A DNA stretch of 64,000 bases, taken from assembly GCA_963930655.1 (NCBI GenBank), contig OZ005601.1, forward strand, positions 10,536,001 through 10,600,000, in the 5' to 3' direction. This stretch comes from Myrica gale (taxonomy: Eukaryota; Streptophyta; Magnoliopsida; Fagales; Myricaceae). The notes below the pieces were generated by a model. It saw nothing but the letters and a program-made list of their open reading frames with translations. It was not told the origin of the DNA and made no database searches. Position 1 is the stretch's first letter. The number at the start of each line of letters is the position of its first letter. This document shows, piece by piece, positions 46,501 through 58,925 of the stretch. The position numbers and the translations under genes were made by a program.

Positions 46501-47891
46501 ATCTTACAGAAGACTCACTTACGAATACCAACCTCAAATTTGTATTCAGTCTGTATTCCGCTTCTGCTTGTGACTTCGATTATGAGCACAAAGAGAGATT
46601 TCTGTTCAAAACGTTTGAAATTCTGACTTCTAATTTTTCCCTTTTTTTGTTTTGTTTTGTTTTTGAACTTCTACGTCCAGTGTTTAAAATCACCTAAAAT
46701 GCCAAAAGGGAACTGCCCGAAAATCAAGCATTTCTTGAAGTACCAGAAAGTCAATAGTTTCTTTGTTTTTCTGGATGGGAATAACTTTTTTTTAACAAAA
46801 TTGTACATCTCCGATCGTTCTTCTAGAGTTCCCTTGGTTTCCTCTCCCCCTTGCTTACTGTTATGTTGGTGAGAAAAATTGTAGAAACTTGTGCTCTGAA
46901 ACTTCTATGCAACCTCTTTCGATTCCTGATAGATGAATTTCTGAACTACCTTCAGCACAACTTATCGGTAAGTCAAACTGTGAGTAGTAGAGAGAGCGAA
47001 GGATATTTTTTCTATTGTTTTTGAACTTGGGTATTCTCTGCACAAACTTTCATTCGATTTGTTCAGAGGGTATTAGGTCATCTAATTCATTTCCTTCGTC
47101 TTCTTTGCTAGAGCTTTAGGGTCATCTGTCCCAGTTCCTATTCCTTGTCTATTAGCAGCTTTTATTTTGGTAAGTAGCAGGTTTTCCTGCATGTATAGAC
47201 CTTCCATTTTCCCAGAGTTCCTTTCCATCAATCCTTTTCTTCTACGTGAATCTGAAGCGGAAAAAAATCTTATTAAATGTATTTTTGTCCACTGTTTGTA
47301 CCATTTAGAGTGCCATATGGCAGGTACCTTTTTCACCTACGCCCATAGGCTATAAATTAAGCAGTTGTACTTCCAGAAGAAGCCGGTTTGACCAAAACTG
47401 CTCTGAGACGTGTTCCCTGATTTTTTTTTTTTAATCACGTGTTCCCTGATTTCGGCTACAACTAATACTTCATCAGAATTTATTTCATCCTAGGTTAATA
47501 ATGCTGTCAGCCAGTTTCTACTTTCTAACGCTTCTTTCTTTCTTTGTCATATGGCCCTCAAATTTCAAACTCATATATGCTTTCCCCATGAGTATTTGCG
47601 GCTGCGGAAAAATCTGGCCCCTTCTTTTGTCTTCTTAGTTAGCTCATCCTTTATGTCGTTTCACTGCCACGACTCACAAGTCATAAAGTTTCAACTTGGC
47701 CGAGTCAATTCACCCACCTTTTTTTTTTTCTAAGCAATTCGCCCACTTACTTAGCTCATCCTTTATGTGTTCTGATGTTCATGCTTTTGTCATATATGAT
47801 TCACATATTGATTTTTTTTTTCTGTTCTAGTTTTCAGGATAAAGGAAATTCCAACACAGTGCACGAGCTTGTGTGCTGAGAAGGACTAGTT
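46501..47891 (+). other. Putative remainder of the PHT1-D leader intron and leader
   Basis: T-rich sequence with no strong frame. It ends with a pyrimidine tract (ttttttttctgttctag, AG at 47829-47830; alternative cag at 47835-47837) and a 54-61 bp leader up to the ATG. Confidence 0.45.
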
Positions 47892-49466
47892 ATGGCTAAG
47901 GAATTGCAAGTGCTCAACGCCCTGGATGTTGCTAAAACGCAATGGTACCATTTCACAGCAATTGTGATCGCTGGGATGGGCTTCTTCACTGATGCATATG
48001 ATCTCTTCTGCATCTCTCTGGTGACGAAACTCTTGGGCCGCTTGTACTATTACAAGGACGGCTCTCCTAATCCTGGATCTCTGCCTTCAAATGTTGCGGC
48101 TGCTGTCAATGGCGTTGCCTTTTGCGGAACCCTTTCAGGCCAGCTCTTATTTGGCTGGCTTGGTGATAAGATGGGCCGGAAACGCGTCTATGGAATGACT
48201 CTCATGCTCATGGTCCTTTGTTCAATTGCCTGTGGCCTTTCCTTCGACGAAAATCCCGCTTCTGTTTTGGCTACACTATGCTTCTTCAGGTTCTGGCTTG
48301 GCTTTGGCATCGGAGGTGACTACCCTCTTTCTGCCACTATCATGTCTGAGTATGCCAACAAGAAGACTCGCGGAGCCTTCATCGCTGCTGTGTTTGCAAT
48401 GCAAGGTTTTGGAATTCTGGCTGGTGGAATGGTTGCTATTATAGTTTCAGCAGCTTTCAAGGCCAAATACCCTGTCCCCCCTTACGAAGTTGATCCAATT
48501 GGGTCAACGCCTCCACAAGCTGATTATGTGTGGCGCATCATTGTAATGTTTGGTGCAATCCCAGCTGCACTCACATATTACTAGCGCATGAAAATGCCCG
48601 AAACTGCTCGATACACTGCCTTGGTTGCCAAGAATGCCAAACAGGCAGCTGCAGATATGTCCAGAGTTCTGCAGGTTGAATTGGAAACTGAACAGGGGAA
48701 AATCGATGACAGACAACAAGGAAATGATTTTGGTTTGTTCTCAATGCAGTTTGTTCGCCGCCATGGCCTTCACTTGGTTGGAACCACAACTACTTGGTTC
48801 TTGTTGGACATTGCCTTCTACAGCCAGAATCTGTTTCAGAAGGACATTTTCACTGCCATTGGTTGGATTCCCAGGGCAAAAGAGATGAGTGCCCTTGACG
48901 AGGTTTTCCGAATTGCCAGGGCACAAACACTTATCGCTCTCTGCAGCACAGTGCCAGGTTATTGGTTCACCGTGGCATTTATCGATAAAATCGGAAGGTT
49001 TGCAATTCAGTTGATGGGATTTTTCTTCATGACTGTCTTCATGTTTGCTTTGGCCATACCTCATCACTGGACCTTAAAATCCAACCGAATTGGTTTTGTT
49101 GTGATCTACTCCCTCACGTTTTTCTTCGCCAATTTTGGTCCGAATGCCGCTACATTTGTTGTTCCAGCAGAGATTTACCCGGCAAGGCTAAGGTCAACAT
49201 GTCATGGTATATCAGCTGCAGCTGGAAAGGCTGGGGCTATAGTCGGGGCGTTTGGATTTCAGTATGCAGAAAAGGGTATTGGAGTGAGAAATACACTTAT
49301 AACTCTTGGTGTGGTCAACTTCCTTGGAATTGTATTTACTTTCCTGGTGCCTGAATCAAAAGGAAGATCACTCGAGGAAATATCTGGTGAAGCTGAAGAA
49401 GAACATGAGGCACCTACAGAGTCCACGCAGCAGATTGGTCGTGACAGTAGAAATGTTCTGGTTTAA
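47892..49466 (+). pseudogene. PHT1: PHT1-D: full-length phosphate transporter with one TAG at codon 231
   Basis: The frame starts [20 protein letters not shown] and ends SRNVLV, 524 codons in all, with the signature [16 protein letters not shown] from residue 141 and all helices of the family. A single TAG (48582-48584) replaces the tryptophan codon that C and E have just before [10 protein letters not shown], at the start of the central cytosolic loop. The two halves are otherwise in the same frame without indels. Read literally the product is 230 residues, six helices, probably inactive. It is either a very young pseudogene, an inactive allele, or a base error. TGG-to-TAG is one G-to-A change. 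A young Copia lies about 1.4 kb upstream. Confidence 0.93.
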
Positions 49467-51556
49467 CTAGGCCTTCTCCTTATCTAATCTTTTAGTATTT
49501 TCCTTTGGAATTCCCCCAAGTTGCATTAGAGTGTACGTTTCTGTGGTTAGCGTTTGCATATCCGATAATTAAGGAGTTGTTTTACTTCATGTATACTCTA
49601 AAGATGTAATAAACTCATTTCCATGTTGTCCAGGCGAAAATAGAAAATGATGTTTTAGTGCTGCTTGCTTTTCTTGCTTCGAGTAAACAGTCTTTTTTGT
49701 ACGATGAGGTTGTGTTGTCTGTCTCCTTTTCCTCTTTGAATTTGTGCTTCGTAATTTTTTCAGATCGCTGAGAAAATAGAAATCAACAAAATAACTCATC
49801 TTCTCCTTTATGCCTGTCTTCGCAGAAACCAACGAGAGTTAATGTGATCTCGAATTCTATGCTGTTTGGTGTGTGATAGAAAAATAATATCTAGTTGGAG
49901 TCTGGTCATGACTTATTGCTCGTAGTTGGTGATCTAAATTGAGAGCTTAACCCTATTAATTAAAACATGTGTATGCATTCTATAATGACGCCTCGATGTT
50001 GCTTCAAAGGAAAAACCACCGCATAATGACATTGTAATTGATGAGACAGGGATCGATAACATATGTAGTGGTTAAGAAAATCAACTCAACACAGATTTAA
50101 TTATTTTCCATGATTGAAGAACTTCTACGGAAAGTTTGACCACAGTAGATATCGTCTGTGTATTATCCACGCAGAGCAATCGTAAGAGAGTTAGAAATTC
50201 ACCAATTTGTTTTTGCTCTGCTCTCTTGAAGACCTTAACCTTTCCACAGAGCCAGAAATTAGAGATCTTGAGGCTCTGCACTTCTCAAACAACTACCTTT
50301 TCTACCGACGAGTCTTACCTTTGTGTCACCGTTGATCAAACTCTTTCACCCATTAAGCATTACATTGTAGCCTTCATTTTCTCTGTAGTTTGCTTTGAAA
50401 CTAAACATGTGAGATGTTGTAAACATCTTTCCGAGGTCTTTTTGCGACATTCCGGACTTCTCGGCAACCAAACGTGTGAGATGAGATTCTCCCAACCTTA
50501 CACTGTTGTTTTTTAGTGTGTTCGTCAATGGGAATGTATCGTGGGTTGGGCCACTAGTCGCTTTATTTTATTGCTTGAAGTTGAAATAGGAGGGGACTCA
50601 TTGGTATCGACCATGTACCTGCATAAATGGTTCGTGGTTCTAAATTCTAATGCCTCCGCAGGCTCAGACAAGAGCGTTGATGACATTGTCTTCACAGCGA
50701 TAGTGACTGCAAATTCTACTGGTTTCGGAAAAGGGCTAGTAAACTTTAAAGAGACGTACATCCAAACGCAATAGCTAGCAGTTGGATAAGAATTAAGAAG
50801 GGTTAAAGGACTCGTGAACTTCTAATGATGACTCTCATTTCCAGAATAAATGGATACAGAATGGATTGGTAATGTTTGTGGAATTGAGAGATTTGGTTGG
50901 CACAGTCCAAAAAGCAAAATCCTTTGAGAGTCTCAGCCCCTCGTTGGTCTCAGTTTTGGTAGGTAATACAATCTCTTCTCTTTTTCTGGTCAATAATTTA
51001 GCCACAAGATTTGACAGAGCTTAGCACTCAAACTCAGGGCTAAGAAACTCTCCTTTCTTTCACAAAGGGAAGGGCTCCACGTTATAGACCAGGTCATCTC
51101 CTTCTTAGATAAATTCAAGGACCTAAAAGTTAGGCACTTTAAGAGTGGATATAACACCTCAAGGCCTGTATATTCGTGTACCAAAACCGTACGCTTACCA
51201 CGTATGTACAGAGGATCCCTGGGACAAAGACTTGAATGATGAAGAATTCCCCAAAGGGATTCTACTAGTTGCGTGAGTGATCCCTGGGATTGATGCCCTA
51301 TTCACTCGATGAAGTACCAGGGAAATAAACTTCTCACTGCCTCTGATTTTCGTGCAGTTGTGTACATCAAGTGTGAAAATGCTTACTGGCCTCTGATTGA
51401 AGCTTTGACGTTTTCAGAAAGGCCCATTGAAGAGATTCTATGCCCACGGTAATAAGTGAGGGTCTGTTCAAAGAATTATCATCACCAATTCTGACATGAT
51501 CTTCGAGTAAGATCCTGATATAACCGCTTGAACGCTTAATTTTATGAGTTTGGTAT
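49467..51556. other. 3' flank of PHT1-D and spacer
   Basis: The first 150 bp are the likely 3' UTR. A short frame at 50541-50774 (77 codons, GWATSRFILLLEVEIGGDSL...) has protein-like codon use but I do not recognise it and it has no domain partner nearby. The rest shows no gene. Confidence 0.35.
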
Positions 51557-52310
51557 CAGGGCCGGCTCCGGATGTAGGCAGGCAGGTAGTTGCCTAAGTT
51601 CCTCAAAATAAGGAGGCTCCCAAATAAACTTTTTTTAATAGGTATATTTAAAAAATATTTAATGATAAGGCCTAAAAAATTTAAAGTTAAAACTATTTGT
51701 ATAGAATTTTAGTTAATTAGTTTTTATTCTACAAAAAGACCTATTAAATCTTCTTGATAACATGAACCATTAACTCTTCAAAGATGCCTATTAAATCTTC
51801 TTGATTGAAGTAACCATTAACTCTTCACTTTTTTATAAAATCTCTTACATCGATCAACCCTATAACATCTATCTATTTAAAAGATATTAATTGCAAATTG
51901 ATTCAAACTAAATTCAATAAAATCAATATCCTATTTTTCTCCTTAAAATTGGGTTGACAATTGATTTGAGAAATCCTATAAAATTTCACACCTAATTTTT
52001 TTACCTTATTTGACAAACAAAAATAATCTCACACCTAATTCATTTAAAATCTCACACCTAATCTATTTAATATTTTTACCGTAGTACACATTAATTAACA
52101 ACTAAAAATCTATCTTTAAAAGTACTTAATCTATAAACCATTTCACAATTACGTGCGACAATATTTTGATTGCTTGTTAAGTATAAAAGTACTTAAAAAT
52201 CCTCTCAAGTTCAATCATCATATTTTATAATTATTCATATTTTTATTCTAAGTTTGTGTTTATGATTAGTTTAGATTTCATTATCTGTTTAAATATAATT
52301 TTGAGATACT

Positions 52311-52740
52311 ATGTCTAATAGAAAACATGAATATGGTTATGAAAAGTTAAAGGCTATGTTTGTTTCATATCTCAAAAAATTTTCAAAAACTTCTCACTCA
52401 CTTTTTTATCAATTTCAATACATTTTCAACAATCTCAATAACTTTTTACAAATTCCAACAACTTTTAACACACTTTTCACCAATCACAAGAGAATCTAAA
52501 CTACTTCCAAAAAACATAAAAAAACAAAAACTGTTTTGGGAACTCAACCAAACATAGCCTAAAAAGGAAACGAAAAATTGAAAAAATGATTCAATCTCAA
52601 AAAGGAACACTTGATAAATTTGTAATTAATCAACCAAATAATACTTCAAGTTGTAATCAAATATTAACAAATGAAAACTTCCTTCCTACAACACGAAACC
52701 TTAGAAGAAACAAATACAGAATTAGAAAAATATGAGATAA
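52311..52740 (+). pseudogene. hAT transposase N-terminal remnant (TTF/ZMYM1-like)
   Basis: An ATG at 52311 opens MSNRKHEYGYEKLK, and after the MITE the same frame family resumes at about 52562 with a basic stretch KRKRKIEK and then QKGTLDKFV. This is how plant hAT transposases of the TTF-zinc-finger/ZMYM1-like type begin. The BED/TTF finger, catalytic core and dimerisation domain are absent. Confidence 0.65.
52351..52559. mobile_element. Tourist-like MITE (about 209 bp) inside the hAT remnant
   Basis: AGGCTATGTTTG at the left and CAAACATAGCC at the right, with TAA on both sides (52348-52350 and 52560-52562). It separates two pieces of one transposase frame. The interior is AT-rich with repeated acttttnncaa-like phrases. 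Confidence 0.75.
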
Positions 52741-52931
52741 GTGAAAAAAGTGTAAACAATAGTCAAATATCAAAAAATATGGTTAATATTTATAATCCAT
52801 GTAATTGGAAAAATATGTTTTAAATAATTTATTTATTTCTAATTTATTTTTTAAATATATTATTTTATAAGTTCTCATTTTTAAGTTTTGTCTATAGTCC
52901 CAATTACCTTAGAGCCGCCCCTACTTGGTAT

Positions 52932-54193
52932 CAACAACTCATTACTCTTGTAACTCGTATCCACTAGATGGCTTAATCTTTTAACCCTTTTTTTTTTCCT
53001 CGCACGTTTTAAGTTGGAATAAGAATTTTCGAAACGTTACAATTCAGAAAGGGAAGAATCCGAGCTTCTTTTTAAGCTTTTTGTTTTCTTTCGCCCTTTT
53101 CCACTCACCTTTTTTTTATCGACGAAGCAAAACACAAGCTTTTTCTCTGGTCAATTGCTGCTCTCATGCTTTATTGGGCTATTGTTTTGACTGTCATCGT
53201 TATTGGAGGTTCCTATACGCTAAACTCTCTACCCGCTGAAGTTTGTTTGTTGGTCTATCTAACTAATCCCAGAAAAGTCGAGGTTTTCAGCCGAAAGCCC
53301 GTTAGCAAGGCCCATACATAATGGACTCTAGTTCTCTACTATTGACAGGCGGCTTCGTGAAGAAAAAAAAGGACAGGCGGCTTCTAATTATAAATATTTA
53401 GACCACATCACTTCAACCATTCGCAAGGTCTCCCCTTAGACTGACCTCTTTTCCAAATCAACCGATCCAACCTCGATACCACATTCGTCAAAGAGATACC
53501 GCCCTCTCTCTAAAAGTAGTGTATCATTACACTTATAAAAACAGAAACAATACAGTACATGGAAACCAAATCTTGATTTTTTTTTTAATTTTATAATTCA
53601 TTTTAGGAGATTTAAAGTATTTGCAGCTGCAGGTCAGAAATTGGTGTAAATATATGAAAAGGCACGACAATTGCACCCTTGGTTATGATTTCTCCTCTTA
53701 GGCACAACTCCCCAGTTATTCGTTTTATAACCCTCACTGACTCCATACAAGTAGTTGAGTTTAGTATTTCACTAAAAGTGTGCTTCTTTCGTTAATGTTT
53801 GATACTTAATATTCCGGAATATACAAACATTCCAGATTTCTCACAAATCCTAATAAATCTCAGTATTCAAAAGATTTCTAAAATTTTGGCAAACTGCAAA
53901 CATCTCCTTCACACACAAGAGCATGCATTTTTGTTTAAAATAATTGGACCATTAGGTCGCTAATGGCAAGTTAACTATCAATCTATTTATGTTGCATACA
54001 CACGACTAGTGCCTCTTAAGTCAAGTATTTAAGTACAATTAAATCAAATTATGGACCTAAATCATTCTCCAATCCTTGCTTGTCTGGTAGTTTGATTTCA
54101 ACACGAAATTCTCCTTCCCATTCTCAAAATCCTCTATTCCTTTTTCCCCCATATATTAATCCAAGTCAGTACACAAATCCAACATTACGGTAC
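52932..54193. other. Intergenic spacer
   Basis: No convincing gene or bounded TE. T-rich runs at 52988-53000 and 53578-53590. Confidence 0.4.
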
Positions 54194-54308
54194 GTGTATT
54201 TCAATATAATATATTTTTAATGTTTTTAATCTTTAAGTAAAAAAAAGTTTGCTGTCATTTTTTCTTAGGAGTTGACCCCTCTTCAGAATCATTCCTGGTT
54301 CTGCCACT
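54194..54308. mobile_element. Right end of a hAT-type element
   Basis: Similar over about 110 bp to 36430-36562 and ending ggttctgccactt. No partner end was found nearby. Confidence 0.5.
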
Positions 54309-55016
54309 TATACTCATAGATCTTTGTCACAGTCTGTAAAATTATTTATTTAGATCCCAAAAACACAGAGCTGCAGATCCTAATTATTTTACTCTTATAT
54401 TTTATTTTCCTTAGGCAGATACTTTGTTGTTGTTGTTGTGTTCTCTATTTTTCGTAAATAATTATACTTAATTTTTTTGTACCTAATCGAAAGTGATCCT
54501 ATAGCTAGCGTCTTCACCAACCATCAACCGTTGCACATGCAGGTGTAATCGGACCGGGGGGCCCTAATTGTTTGCCCTACAAGCACATGAACAGAAGCGA
54601 AAACAGGGAGACAGTCTTCTAGAACGACCTTAATCCACGCACCATGTGGTGGTGGGGGAGCTACATGTTAAAAATGTCTCTCTCTCGTGCAATTTTCCAA
54701 GAATGTTTAAGAGTCATCGCAAGGCGAGGTGCCTCGCCTTCGTAGATGCTGACGATTTCTCCCCAATAAAAAAAGAGGAAAAACAAAAAGCAAAGCAGAC
54801 AGATACAAAAGGACGGGGATTCTCGTGAACTCCAGAGAGTGAGGAGCAGATAGATACAAAAGGACGGGGATTCTCTTGAATTCTAGAGAGTGAGGGAGAT
54901 AGAGAGGTGGGACCACACTTGTCCGATCAAATGTTCGGACACGGGACCCACTCTTCTCTCTTCTTCTTTCTTCCTCTCTCTCGACAAAATTGCTCAGCAA
55001 TTCAGTTAGGATTTCA
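54309..55016. other. Spacer with a 50-bp tandem repeat
   Basis: Two 50-bp units (54794-54843 and 54844-54893) contain gatacaaaaggacggggatt and agagagtgag. The frames across them are products of the repeat. No gene. Confidence 0.5.
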
Positions 55017-56330
55017 TGTAATACTCCATTCCGAAAAAGGTGTAGGTGAGTAATTTAAATTTTAAATGAAGAGATAGGTTTAATCTTGTGTTTGATTTTT
55101 GAATAAAGGTTGAATTGTATTTTTGAACTTAAAGGTGTTGATATGAAAATGTAATCTATATTTGAATTTAAAGGTTTGAATAGAGATTTGATCTTGAATT
55201 TGAATTTAAAGGTGCAGAAATTGAGATCATGTGATATATATATTTGAATTTAAATGTTTAAATAGAGATTTGATCCTAGGTTTGAATTTAAAGATTAATA
55301 TATGGATAAACATTATTCTTATATTTGAATATGAAAGATATGTATAAAGATCTTATGTTTGAATTTTAAAAGTGATGGATAGAGATATGCTTTAATTTTA
55401 AAGTTGTAGAGATTGAGGTTAATAAATAGTTGCAGAGAATGTTTATTAGAGACCAAAATTGGGATTGAGGTTGTGCTACTAGTTTTCGAGAGATTGTTCG
55501 GCAATTATTGGAGAAGCTTTAAAGATTGATTAAACGTTTGATGTAAGTGGTTCTTCAATGAGATTTTGAACGTGTACCGTATTTTATATGGTTTTGATGT
55601 ATTATTTGGGGAACTGAACAAATTTTGGGTAAAATGAGATTTTACAACACATTTGAAATGGTTGGTCTATTTTGTGAAATTTGTAGTGTGAGCTTATTAT
55701 CAAACTACTCTGGTGCTTGTGAATGCTGAGGTATTTGTGACCATTGAGGTCTGTGTGACCATGGAGGTCTATGTGACCATTGGGGTCTGTGTGACCATTG
55801 AAGTCTGTGTGACCATTAATAATTTCACTACGTTGCTTGGCGTGAGATATTTTGTTATAAATTCTGTTTTCAGTTAGTATTGCTCACTATTTTTCTTGAT
55901 CTCGGTTATGCTTATAAATTGTCTTTTCTCCAACCTTCATTGACTTACTACTTACTGAGCTAGTCTTAGCTCATCCCTTATTATCATATTTTTCAGAGTT
56001 GGCAGAATTAGAGAAGTTCGAGGAGCTTCAGATAGATTTGTGCTTCGAAAGCGTGTTTTGCAGGAGTACTTTTCTAGATTATTATTGGGGAGTTCGATAT
56101 TATATTATTTTGGGAGATCTTCATCAATATTGAAAATATCGGATAATCTAATGTAAATTTCAGTGCTCGGATTGATATTTTTGGGTCTTTTTACGGTTTA
56201 TGAATATTTTGTTGAGGTTATACAAAATTAGTTTTGAAATATTGGGGCTTAGATAAATAATTATTCATAATAAAAAGTATTATTTTATACGAAAATCTAT
56301 CCGTATAGAATTTGGGCTCGAGGCGTTACA
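55017..56330. repeat. Solo LTR (about 1.3 kb), probably Gypsy
   Basis: It starts TGTAATACTCC and ends GGCGTTACA (inverted TGTAA/TTACA), flanked by TTTCA (55012-55016) and TTCCA (56331-56335), four of five bases alike. There is no internal domain, primer site or second LTR. The phrase ttactgagctagtcttagctca followed by tttttcag is typical of LTRs of Tekay/Del-type Gypsy elements, an inference from memory of that pattern. Solo LTRs arise by recombination between the two LTRs. Confidence 0.65.
55728..55817. repeat. 18-bp minisatellite, five units, inside the solo LTR
   Basis: Units of the form gaggtctgtgtgaccatt run head to tail five times with 1-4 changes each. Confidence 0.9.
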
Positions 56331-57732
56331 TTCCAGATCCGATACAAACGGTATTGGTGCTGACTACCGCCTGCGACACGGAAGGAACAGTAAACAAAAT
56401 TAATCAGTTGTTGTGTCCAATCGAAAATGACGTGCAGATTGGCCCAACTTAACTGCTAAGCAATGAATGGAGGACGCGTATTCCATGTTGTTCTTTATTT
56501 AGCCATTATGTGCGTTCGGTATCGGTTTTTTAAATGAAAAAAATAAAATATATATATTATTCTTGAAATGATCTTAATTGACAAATGGATATACACTTAA
56601 TTTTATCAATTTAAATTCTTTTTAATTAGTGTTTGCGATGCAAGACAACTACTGCTTTATATGTCAAGGTGTTCGACATTACAACATATTTGTAGTTACC
56701 CAAGTTATCCTTATTATTTAAAAAGAAATTAATAAATTACAATTGTCAACCAAGTTATCCTTATTATTTAAAACAAAAATTAATAAATTACAATTTTTTA
56801 AAAATAGCATTTCTTGTTACAAAATGGATGATGACAGTGGTCAGTTAATTGCTCAGTCATCCATGACATCGTCAAGTTCTCTTCAATTTTGCATGGAGCG
56901 GTTCAAATCAAAATCTTCTATAATTTTTTTATTTAAATTTTAAAGTACAATTCAAAAAGAGATAGACAACTATAATATCCTACATCCAGTAATGGAATTA
57001 GACTAAGGCGAACAGGGGCACTCGCTCCAGTTGGTTCTGCCTAACAAATTTTAAGTTTTATAATTTTTAAATTTTTTATAAAAGGTTTTGCCCCAGTCCA
57101 GGCCCCCTTGGCCCGCCCAAAACATTTTGTGATTACATTCTGAATACATTAGTTGTTTATTTCTAGCGGTAAGTGAGACTATAAGCTGCCTGTTTCAATC
57201 AATGGAAAACAAGCTCGACAAACTTATTACTCCGATTCATTGACTACTGGTTCAATACACCAACCCATTAATTATATAATTCGATAACATAAGTAAATAA
57301 ACACCAAATTAGAAAAAAAGAACTCAAAAGCAGCTGGAAGTCAAAAATTCAAAGCAGATCTACCCCATATAACAAACCACAACCTCCAATCAGATCCTAC
57401 AAAGCATATACGTTCTCAATATCGCCGAACAACCAAAGGAAAAGTGGAGTCTTCCAGAGGAGTCGAAGGCTGAAGGCTGAAGCGAAGTGGAGTCTTCCGG
57501 AGGAGCTCGAAGGCTGAAGGCTTGGGCGAGAGAAGCTCGAAATTTGGGGGATGCGGGGAGGAGTCGAAGGCAAGTTTGCGAGAGCCGGGTTGAGATCGCA
57601 CGCGGTCGAGTCAAGATTTGGGTTGCTCATTAATGCGCTGGCGAGCTACTCACCGTCCAATCTTAACCGAGCAATCCTCACCGTCAACTCACACCACTCA
57701 CACGATTTCGAACTCACACAATAACCCTAGCA
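56331..57732. other. Spacer with two tandem duplications
   Basis: A 51-bp unit is doubled (56698-56748 and 56749-56799, accaagttatccttattatt...). Another unit of about 45 bp with gtggagtcttcc and gaaggctgaaggct is doubled near 57441-57531. The minus-strand frames over the latter are repeat products. No gene; the last bases join directly onto PHT1-E. Confidence 0.5.
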
Positions 57733-58925
57733 GGTGCTGATTACCCGCTTTCAGCTACTATTATGTCCGAGTACGCGAACAAAAGAACTCGTGGGGCTTT
57801 TATAGAAGCAGTTTTTGCCATGCAGGGCTTTGGAATCTTGGCTGGTGGGATTGTTGCTTTAATTGTTTCGAGCACGTTCAATAACAAGTACCAAAATCCC
57901 GCATATGAAGTTGATAAAGCCGCTTCCCTGCCACATCCCAAGCCGACTATGTGTGGCGAATAATTGTAATGTTTGGGGCTCTTCCGGCCGTTCTCACATA
58001 CTACTGGCGTATGAAAATGCCCGAGACAGCTCGTTACACTGCGCTGGTTGCTAAGAATGCAAAACAGGCAGCGGCAGATATGTCTAGGGTGCTTCAAATG
58101 GATGTTGAACCTGAAGAGGAGAAAGTCGAGAGGCTTAGCGAGGAGCCATCCAACTCCTTTGGCTTATTCTCCAAGGATTTTGCAAAACGCCACGGAATTC
58201 ACTTGGTTGGAACGACAACCACTTGGTTTCTGTTAGATATAGCCTTCTATTCTCAAAATCTTTTCCAGAAGGATATCTTCAGTGCTATTGGGTGGATCCC
58301 ACCGGCAGCAACTATGAGTGCACTCGAAGAGGTTTTCAAGATTGCCAGGGCCCAAACGATTATAGCGTTGTGTAGTACGGTGCCGGGGTATTGGTTAACA
58401 GTGGCTTTCATTGATTATCTGGGACGGTTCACCATCCAATTGATGGGATTCTTCTTCATGACCGTATTTATGTTTGCACTCGCTATCCCATACAATCACT
58501 GGACTCTAAAGTCCAACCGCTTTGGCTTTGTCGCAATGTACTCCTTGACCTTTTTCTTCGCCAACTTTGGACCCAACAGCACCACATTTATCGTGCCAGC
58601 GGAAATTTTCCCAGCAAGGCTAAGGTCGACATGTCATGGAATATCAGCCGCAGCTGGGAAGGCAGGAGCTATAGCAGGGGCCTTCTGATTCTTGTATGCT
58701 GCACAAAGCCAAGATCCAACCAAAGTAGACGCTGGATACCCGACTGGCATTGGGGTGAAGAACTCGCTTCTTGCGCTAGGCGGAATTAACTTCTTGGGGA
58801 TATTGTTTACCTTGTTGGTGCCAGAATCCAAGGGAAAATCACTGGAGGAGTTGACAGGGGAGAATGATAACGAAGGCGGTGATGTTCCGGAGCAGGTTAT
58901 TGGTAGTAGAACTGTTCCAGTGTGA
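57733..58925 (+). pseudogene. PHT1-E: 5'-truncated phosphate transporter pseudogene
   Basis: Homology starts abruptly in the signature motif ([15 protein letters not shown]), so about 142 N-terminal residues and the promoter are missing. A 2-bp gain near 57933-57941 (ccacatccc where C has ccacca-c) shifts the frame, and a TGA at 58686-58688 replaces a glycine codon in [10 protein letters not shown]. The rest ([10 protein letters not shown] loop, C-terminal helices, tail ending SRTVPV) is well preserved. Its 3' end and flank are almost the same as PHT1-A, so E is a truncated duplicate of A's lineage. It cannot make a full transporter. Confidence 0.93.

Larger units (their letters stand above)
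51557..52923 (+). mobile_element. hAT element (1.37 kb) with transposase remnant
   Basis: The left end CAGGGCCGGCTC and the right end GAGCCGCCCCTA are inverted with two mismatches. The 8-bp duplication is TTTGGTAT (51549-51556) and CTTGGTAT (52924-52931). The interior retains the start of a hAT transposase, so this is a deletion derivative of an autonomous element. It contains a later MITE at 52351-52559. Confidence 0.8.

Noticed and set aside
50541-50774. 77-codon frame downstream of PHT1-D
   Set aside because: Protein-like, but with no recognised domain, splice partner or start context, so not called a gene.
55728-55817. Regular 18-bp repeat as a possible CRISPR array
   Set aside because: Units are directly head to tail without spacers, in plant DNA, inside an LTR.
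56996-57118. Sequence with ggcactcgctcc and ggcccgcccaa as a possible hAT pair
   Set aside because: The ends are not inverted repeats of each other and no 8-bp duplication flanks them.
57390-57630. Overlapping minus-strand frames near PHT1-E
   Set aside because: They arise from a doubled 45-bp unit; all three frames are open there, which is typical of such repeats.
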